Below, piece after piece: positions 5,701 to 9,430 of a stretch of 9,430 bases of DNA. Made by a program: the position numbers and the translations under genes. The notes under the pieces were generated by a model that made no database searches, was not told the origin of the DNA, and saw only the letters and a program-made list of their open reading frames with translations. This DNA comes from Methylococcales bacterium (lineage in GTDB: Bacteria; Pseudomonadota; Gammaproteobacteria; Methylococcales; Methylomonadaceae), in NCBI GenBank assembly GCA_009692395.1, contig SHZG01000088.1, forward strand, positions 1 to 9,430, in the 5' to 3' direction. Positions within the stretch are counted from its first letter, which is position 1, and each line of letters starts with the position of its first letter.

Positions 5701-5721
5701 TTGAATACAGTGTGTACTCAA
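5701..5721. promoter_or_regulatory. Palindromic operator candidate upstream of copA
   Basis: TTGAATACA and TGTACTCAA are inverted arms (one mismatch) around a 3-bp centre. The 21-bp dyad lies about 130 bp upstream of the copA start codon. It resembles a dimeric regulator site but does not match the CueR or CusR consensus that I know. A partial GAGTACA match recurs at 5677-5683. Confidence 0.4.
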
Positions 5722-5759
5722 AAGTGTTGCGGGGGAAAATCGGGGTGGAGGTGTTGAAA

Positions 5760-5783
5760 CGCCCGTTTCGTAAGAAACGAGCG
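5760..5783 (-). terminator. Terminator hairpin after rplT
   Basis: On the minus strand CGCTCGTTTC pairs with GAAACGGGCG around TTAC, about 10 nt past the rplT stop. The following T-run is short (TTTC), so it may be inefficient or may serve mainly as a 3' stabiliser. Confidence 0.65.
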
Positions 5784-5792
5784 TAGTATCAC

Positions 5793-6158
5793 TTAGGAAA
5801 CTGGGCTTTGATTTGCTTTAGCGATTTCAGCAATTTTGCCAAATGCTTCGATGTCGCGTACGGCGAGATCAGCTAATACTTTACGGTCGATACCCACATT
5901 GGCTTTAGTTAAACCATTGATTAAACGACTGTAAGAAATACCGTACATTCTTGCGGCAGCGTTAATACGCACAATCCACAGAGCGCGGAATTGACGTTTT
6001 TTCTGTTTACGGTCACGGTACGCATATTGTCCCGCTTTGATGACCGCTTGTTTAGCAACGCGATAGACTCGGCTTCTTGCGCCATAGTAACCTTTTGCTA
6101 ATTTAAGAATTTTTTTGTGTCTTGCTCTGGCTGTTACGCCACGTTTTACTCTAGGCAT
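5793..6158 (-). CDS. rplT: 50S ribosomal protein L20
   Basis: The 121-residue protein is L20 throughout: MPRVKRGVTARARHKKILK at the start, then AKGYYGARSR.YRVAKQAVIKAGQYAYRDR, and RINAAAR..G.SYSRLI.GL in the C-terminal globular half. The basic N-terminal extension threads into 23S rRNA and is needed for early 50S assembly. In E. coli L20 is also the repressor of its own rpmI-rplT operon. It begins 15 nt after the rpmI stop with a strong AAGGAGAT ribosome binding site, so the two are co-transcribed. In most gammaproteobacteria pheS-pheT-ihfA follow; here a hairpin ends the unit and the copper operon is next. Confidence 0.98.
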   Translation of the reverse strand: MPRVKRGVTARARHKKILKLAKGYYGARSRVYRVAKQAVIKAGQYAYRDRKQKKRQFRALWIVRINAAARMYGISYSRLINGLTKANVGIDRKVLADLAVRDIEAFGKIAEIAKANQSPVS

Positions 6159-6173
6159 GATTAATCTCCTTGA

Positions 6174-6371
6174 TTAACTGTAAGGCATCATGCGTCTAGC
6201 CATACGCACATCAGATGGATGAACACTCGCGGGTGCGCGTAGCTGTCTTTTTCTTTTGGTCGATTTTTTAGTCAAAATGTGGCGTTTGTGTGATTGTCCA
6301 CATTTAAAACCGCCGTTGCCTGTGCGTCTAAAACGCTTAGCAGCACCACGGTTAGTTTTTATTTTCGGCAT
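6174..6371 (-). CDS. rpmI: 50S ribosomal protein L35
   Basis: The 65-residue, very basic protein matches L35: MPKIKTNRGAAKRFRRTGNG, then KCGQSHKRHILTKKSTKRKRQLR, ending MARRMMPYS. It is a structural protein of the large subunit. The ATG has GGAG about 8 nt upstream. It lies between infC (186 bp upstream, with an unusual leader) and rplT (15 bp downstream). The hairpin-rich leader suggests that rpmI-rplT expression is set separately from infC. Confidence 0.97.
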   Translation of the reverse strand: MPKIKTNRGAAKRFRRTGNGGFKCGQSHKRHILTKKSTKRKRQLRAPASVHPSDVRMARRMMPYS

Positions 6372-6392
6372 TTGTTTGCTCCAATTAAATTT

Positions 6393-6424
6393 AAAAAAAA
6401 TCCTTGATAATTAACTCAACAAGG
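6393..6424 (-). terminator. Leader terminator/attenuator directly upstream of rpmI
   Basis: On the minus strand CCTTG...CAAGG pair around an AT-rich inner stem and GTTAA loop, followed immediately by eight T. It ends about 20 nt before the rpmI ATG. A complete intrinsic terminator at this place implies attenuation or another conditional switch for rpmI-rplT. Confidence 0.65.
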
Positions 6425-6452
6425 CAAAATGCGTTAGCCCTGAAGAATTACT

Positions 6453-6471
6453 CACATTCTGTTTGAATGCG
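6453..6471 (-). promoter_or_regulatory. Hairpin in the rpmI leader
   Basis: CGCATTC and GAATGTG (minus strand) pair over 7 bp (one G·T) around an AAACA loop, midway between the two terminator-like hairpins. It may form part of an L20-binding structure, but I cannot confirm a match to the known L20 sites. Confidence 0.4.
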
Positions 6472-6497
6472 TTGACTCAGCAAGTCCTGTGCTAAGG

Positions 6498-6539
6498 TAA
6501 AACAAAGCCAGAGGGTTTATCACTAAACCCGTCTGGCTT
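6498..6539 (-). terminator. Strong hairpin with T-run after infC
   Basis: On the minus strand AAGCCAGACGGGTTTA pairs with TAAACCCTCTGGCTT (one internal mismatch) around GTGA, followed by TGTTTT. It starts about 18 nt past the infC stop. It should reduce read-through from infC into rpmI or protect the infC 3' end. Confidence 0.75.
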
Positions 6540-6557
6540 GAATTTGGGTGTTATAAA

Positions 6558-7082
6558 TTATTTTTTCTTCTTTGGCGACATGGTCATAATCATTTGTCGC
6601 CCTTCCATCTTAGGAAACTGCTCGACAATAGCGATTTCTTCCAAGTCTTTTTCAATGCGTTTTAACACATCCATGCCAAGTTCACGATGTGCCAGTTCGC
6701 GCCCGCGATAACGTACAGTAATCTTGGTTTTGTCACCGTCATTAAGAAACTTAATTAAACTTCTTAATTTGACTTGATAATCGCCTTCATCCGTTCCAGG
6801 TCTGAATTTGATTTCTTTGACTTGAATTTGCTTTTGCTTCTTTTTAGCAAGGGCTAATTTTTTATTGAGTTCAAACTGGTATTTACCGTAGTTCATTATC
6901 TTACAAACGGGGGGATCCGCGTTTGGCGATATTTCTACTAAATCCAAGTCTGCCGCATAAGCAATCTGTTTGGCCTCATCCAGCGAGATAATACCTAATG
7001 CTTCACCCTCTGCACCTGTGACTCTCACCCGTCTAGCGGTGATCATATCATTCAAGCGTGTTTCGTCTTTTTTAGCAGCGAT
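6558..7082 (-). CDS. infC: Translation initiation factor IF-3 (ATC start)
   Basis: IF-3 binds the 30S subunit, prevents premature 50S joining and checks start-codon and initiator-tRNA fidelity. The product has the IF3-N domain (about residues 10-80: ITARRVRVTGAEGEALGIIS..., ISPNADPPVCKIMNYGKYQFE), a lysine-rich linker (KKKQKQIQ) and the IF3-C domain from KEIKFRPGTDEGDYQVKLR to the C-terminal EGRQMIMTMSPKKKK. No ATG, GTG or TTG with a ribosome site gives a full-length protein. The frame continues upstream of the TTG at 7055, and an ATC at 7080-7082 stands 9 nt after GGAGG (7092-7096), giving 174 residues. infC genes characteristically use a rare start (ATT in E. coli) for autoregulation. An ATT at 7089-7091 is also in frame but touches the GGAGG, so it is unlikely. 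It lies 23 nt downstream of thrS. Confidence 0.93.
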   Translation of the reverse strand: MAAKKDETRLNDMITARRVRVTGAEGEALGIISLDEAKQIAYAADLDLVEISPNADPPVCKIMNYGKYQFELNKKLALAKKKQKQIQVKEIKFRPGTDEGDYQVKLRSLIKFLNDGDKTKITVRYRGRELAHRELGMDVLKRIEKDLEEIAIVEQFPKMEGRQMIMTMSPKKKK

Positions 7083-7091
7083 AACCCTAAT

Positions 7092-7096
7092 CCTCC
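7092..7096 (-). promoter_or_regulatory. infC ribosome binding site that decides the ATC start
   Basis: GGAGG on the minus strand lies in the thrS-infC gap. The 9-nt distance to the ATC at 7082 is acceptable, whereas the in-frame ATT at 7091 has no spacer and the TTG at 7055 is too far. Confidence 0.75.
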
Positions 7097-7105
7097 ACGT
7101 TATAA

Positions 7106-9013
7106 TTATGTTCTATCAGCAATTTCTTGTGCTAAGCGGTTGCTAAAGTCACTCATTGCCAAACTACCTAAATCATCACCCTTTTGCGTGCGTACCGTAA
7201 TGACTTGTTGTTCTAATTCATTATCACCGATGATGACAAGATAGGGTACACGCTGCATAGAATGCTCGCGAATTTTAAAGCCAATCTTCTCATTTCTCAA
7301 GTCTATTTTTGCTCTGATACCTTGCTGTTCTAATGTTTTCAGCACTTCGGTGGCATAATCAGCGTGTCTATCGGCAATAATTAGCACCACAACCTGCACT
7401 GGTGACAGCCATAATGGAAATGTTCCAGCGTGTTGTTCGATTAAAATACCAATGAAGCGTTCTAGCGAACCCAGTATCGCGCGATGCAACATCACGGGTA
7501 CTTGCTTTGAACCATCTTCGGCAATATAGCTGGCACTCAAGCGAGCAGGCATCGAAAAATCAACTTGAATCGTGCCGCATTGCCACACTCTACCGATACA
7601 ATCTTTTAGCGAGAATTCAATTTTAGGGCCGTAAAACGCGCCTTCACCTGGTTGTAAATCCCACTTCAATTCTTTGTTATTCAACGCAAGTTCTAACGCA
7701 GATTCTGCTTTATCCCAAACGCTGTCATCACCAACGCGATTTTCAGGGCGTGTGGATAATTTAATGATAACTTCTTCAAAACCGAAATCGTTATAAACCG
7801 CAAACAGCATATCAATGAAGGTCGCGACTTCGTCTTGGATTTGCGCTTCAGTACAGAAAATATGCGCATCATCTTGGACAAAATTACGCACCCGCATTAA
7901 ACCATGTAGCGTGCCAGATGGCTCATTACGGTGGCACGAACCGAATTCCGCTAAGCGTATCGGTAAATCGCGGTAACTTTTAATGCCTTGATTATAAATC
8001 TGTACATGGCACGGGCAGTTCATCGGTTTCACCGCATAATCGCGATTTTCCGAATGAGTAGTAAAAATCATGGTTCCGAATTTATCCCAATGCCCTGATT
8101 TTTCCCACAGTGAACGGTCTACTAGCTGCGGCGTTTTAACTTCCGCATAGCCATTGAAACGCAATTTCTCACGAACGTATTGTTCAACTTGTTGATAGAT
8201 AATCCAGCCTTTTTCATGCCAGAACACCATACCTGGTGCTTCTTCTTGGGTATGGAACAAATCCAGCGTTTTTGCTAATTTACGGTGATCGCGTTTTTCA
8301 GCTTCTTCTAAACGGTGTAAATAAGCTTGCAGTTCTTTTTTATCGCCCCACGCGGTGCCATAAATGCGTTGTAGCATTTCGTTTTTAGAATCGCCGCGCC
8401 AATACGCACCTGCGATTTTCATTAACTTGAACACGCCTAATTTACCAGTGCTAGGCACATGAGGCCCACGACATAAATCAGTAAAGCCACCTTGTTCATA
8501 CAAGGATAAATCTTGATCGGCAGGAATAGATTCAATAATTTCTGCTTTATAGGCTTCGCCTAGTCCTTTAAAGAACGTAACCGCTGCATCTCTGGATAAC
8601 ATTGATCGATGAATTACAAAGTCTTGCGCGACCAATTCTTGCATTTTCTTTTCAATGACAATTAAATCGTCAGGCGTAAACGGTCTGGAATAGGCAAAAT
8701 CGTAGAAAAAGCCATGTTCAATCACAGGGCCGATAGTGACTTGTGCATCTGGGAATAATTGCTTAACCGCTTGGGCTAATAAATGCGCAGTAGAATGGCG
8801 GATAACATCAACGCCGTCTTCGTCTTTAGCCGTAATAATTTGTAGGATAGCATCTTGTTCAATCAGCGTGCTAGCATCCACTACGACACCGTTGACTTTA
8901 CCTGCGAGGGTTGCCTTTGCTAATCCCGTACCTATCGATTTTGCAACATCTAACACAGTGACTGCGTGGTCAAATTCGCGTAAAGAACCGTCTGGGAGAG
9001 TAATTACAGGCAT
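7106..9013 (-). CDS. thrS: Threonyl-tRNA synthetase
   Basis: ThrS attaches threonine to tRNA-Thr. The 635-residue protein (E. coli: 642) has the TGS domain (1-62), the editing domain with HSTAH (73-77) and C181/H185 in DLCRGPH, the class II catalytic core with zinc ligands C333 (MNCPCH), H384 (DDAHIF) and H510 (MLHRAILG), motif 2 around FGSCHRNEPSGTLHGLMR, and a C-terminal anticodon-binding domain ending EIADRT. All key residues are present. The start at 9013 is fixed by MPVITLPDGS; the longer frame upstream only translates the tRNA-Val gene. No Shine-Dalgarno sequence is visible before the ATG. The gene follows tRNA-Val and its terminator, and infC follows 23 nt later, as in the usual thrS-infC-rpmI-rplT order. 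Confidence 0.97.
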   Translation of the reverse strand: MPVITLPDGSLREFDHAVTVLDVAKSIGTGLAKATLAGKVNGVVVDASTLIEQDAILQIITAKDEDGVDVIRHSTAHLLAQAVKQLFPDAQVTIGPVIEHGFFYDFAYSRPFTPDDLIVIEKKMQELVAQDFVIHRSMLSRDAAVTFFKGLGEAYKAEIIESIPADQDLSLYEQGGFTDLCRGPHVPSTGKLGVFKLMKIAGAYWRGDSKNEMLQRIYGTAWGDKKELQAYLHRLEEAEKRDHRKLAKTLDLFHTQEEAPGMVFWHEKGWIIYQQVEQYVREKLRFNGYAEVKTPQLVDRSLWEKSGHWDKFGTMIFTTHSENRDYAVKPMNCPCHVQIYNQGIKSYRDLPIRLAEFGSCHRNEPSGTLHGLMRVRNFVQDDAHIFCTEAQIQDEVATFIDMLFAVYNDFGFEEVIIKLSTRPENRVGDDSVWDKAESALELALNNKELKWDLQPGEGAFYGPKIEFSLKDCIGRVWQCGTIQVDFSMPARLSASYIAEDGSKQVPVMLHRAILGSLERFIGILIEQHAGTFPLWLSPVQVVVLIIADRHADYATEVLKTLEQQGIRAKIDLRNEKIGFKIREHSMQRVPYLVIIGDNELEQQVITVRTQKGDDLGSLAMSDFSNRLAQEIADRT

Positions 9014-9040
9014 GAGATAAACTTTTTGATTGCTACAATG

Positions 9041-9067
9041 AAAAAAGCACCGCCTGAGCAGTGCTTT
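9041..9067 (-). terminator. Terminator between tRNA-Val and thrS
   Basis: On the minus strand AAAGCACTGC pairs with GCGGTGCTTT (one mismatch) around TCAG, with further T residues following. It lies 9 nt past the tRNA CCA end and 27 nt before the thrS ATG, so thrS is expressed either by read-through or from a promoter I cannot see. Confidence 0.8.
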
Positions 9068-9075
9068 ATATATTT

Positions 9076-9152
9076 TGGTAGGCACGAGTGGACTCGAACC
9101 ACCGACCCCCACCATGTCAAGGTGGTGCTCTAACCAACTGAGCTACGCGCCT
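9076..9152 (-). tRNA. tRNA-Val (anticodon GAC)
   Basis: This 77-nt tRNA has a complete cloverleaf. The acceptor AGGCGCG pairs with CGTGCCT (one G·T), the D arm is GCTCAGTTGGTTAGAGC, and the anticodon stem CCACC/GGTGG encloses TTGACAT with anticodon GAC (valine, GUC/GUU codons). The variable region and T arm GGTGGTTCGAGTCCAC are intact, and CCA is encoded. From the D arm through the T arm it closely matches E. coli tRNA-Val(GAC). Confidence 0.97.
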
Positions 9153-9166
9153 GAAGTATGAACTTC
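9153..9166 (-). other. Small hairpin in the tRNA-Val 5' leader
   Basis: GAAGT-TCAT-ACTTC lies immediately before the mature tRNA 5' end. Such leader hairpins can mark the region removed by RNase P; significance here is uncertain. Confidence 0.35.
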
Positions 9167-9175
9167 AAGCCGCGT

Positions 9176-9203
9176 ATTGTACCAATAATTTTCTGTTATG
9201 CAA
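9176..9203 (-). promoter_or_regulatory. sigma-70 promoter of tRNA-Val
   Basis: The -35 TTGCAT (9198-9203) and -10 TACAAT (9176-9181) are separated by 16 bp. A GC-rich discriminator (ACGCGGC) follows the -10, as is common for stringently controlled stable-RNA promoters. The distance to the mature tRNA end leaves a short leader of roughly 15-20 nt. Confidence 0.7.
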
Positions 9204-9238
9204 GCATTGACATTTAGAGAGACGTATTTAGTGACGGA

Positions 9239-9430
9239 CTAACTATAAATAAAATGGTAGTGGATTAAATCTGTAATTATAAATAAATATCGCGCCCGAA
9301 TTCGACCTTGTTGATAAGCAAACCCGATGACGGTGTCGTGCATCAACTCTAGTTTTGAGAAGCAAATGGTCTTGCGATTGAGTCGTTTGATCCATGTCCG
9401 AAAGTTCAGGTTTTTACGTTCTATTTTCTG
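9239..9430 (-). pseudogene. IS1-family transposase, 3' end with C-terminal frameshift
   Basis: Entering from the right edge, the frame reads QKIERKNLNFRTWIKRLNRK then TICFSKLELMHDTVIGF. This is the conserved C-terminal part of IS1 InsB-type transposases (pattern 'ERKN..RT.IKRL.RKTICFS...E.HD.VIG'). After VIG the frame continues into unrelated sequence to a TAG at 9239-9241. The neighbouring frame, from about 9318, gives LINKVEFGRDIYL and a stop at 9277-9279, which looks like the normal family tail. A one-base insertion near 9316-9325 is the simplest explanation. Only the 3' end is in the window. Confidence 0.8.
9256..9430 (-). mobile_element. IS1-family insertion sequence, 3' terminal part
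   Basis: The element probably ends at 9256, where GGTAGTGGATTAAATCTG begins reading inward. IS1-family terminal repeats typically start with GGT. This is 21 nt beyond the expected transposase stop. The opposite end is outside the window, so the boundary and any target duplication are unconfirmed. Confidence 0.55.

Noticed and set aside
7053..7055. TTG at 7055 as the infC start
   Set aside because: No ribosome site at a proper distance, and it would remove residues normally present in IF-3; the ATC with GGAGG fits better.
7693..7881. 62-codon minus-strand frame inside thrS
   Set aside because: Out-of-frame reading within a conserved gene; no ribosome site.
8736..9020. 94-codon plus-strand frame opposite the thrS start
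   Set aside because: Antisense shadow of the TGS/editing region.
9014..9115. Upstream extension of thrS
   Set aside because: The added residues translate the tRNA-Val 3' part and its terminator; homology begins at MPVITLPDGS.
1..9430. CRISPR array, replication origin or prophage genes
   Set aside because: No regularly spaced repeats, no DnaA-box cluster and no phage structural or integrase genes were seen.

Overview
The window looks like chromosomal DNA from an AT-rich gammaproteobacterial methylotroph, most likely a methanotroph-type (Methylococcales-like) organism. This rests on three things: a full-length formaldehyde-activating enzyme (Fae) next to a CitG-like protein, an arrangement typical of tetrahydromethanopterin (H4MPT)-using methylotrophs; the gammaproteobacterial order thrS-infC-rpmI-rplT; and a tRNA-Val(GAC) whose D, anticodon and T arms closely resemble those of E. 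coli. The taxonomic call is inference from gene content. Nearly all genes lie on the minus strand.

Layout, left to right. (1) 1-420: the start of an IS630-type transposase runs off the left edge, and its end abuts a plus-strand gene for a small membrane protein that appears to have lost its N-terminus. (2) 420-665: a REP-like inverted repeat and the fae terminator. (3) 666-2085: fae and the upstream CitG-family gene, probably one transcription unit. (4) 2086-2947: an 860-bp stretch with no intact gene but much debris: a tRNA-Thr-like 3' half, a VapB-antitoxin-like pseudogene, a 128-bp MITE-like element with perfect 17-bp terminal repeats, a second REP-like inverted repeat, and a short sequence shared with the IS630 end. 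(5) 2948-5574: copA-copB, a periplasmic multicopper oxidase and an outer-membrane copper protein, preceded by operator-like repeats. (6) 5760-9152: rplT, rpmI, infC, thrS and tRNA-Val, a translation block transcribed leftward. (7) 9239-9430: the 3' end of a decayed IS1-family element.

How the genes fit together: Fae and the CitG-like protein belong to formaldehyde handling through H4MPT. CopAB would detoxify or sequester periplasmic copper, a frequent need in copper-rich methanotrophs. The translation block encodes threonyl-tRNA synthetase, IF3, L35 and L20. The most informative regulatory features are a non-AUG (ATC) start for infC and a cluster of three hairpins between infC and rpmI, the last a terminator with a U8 tract just before rpmI, suggesting attenuation or L20 feedback.

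I did not find a clearly new multi-gene system. The points most worth a second look are the gene-poor 2086-2947 region, the infC-rpmI leader and the copA upstream repeats.
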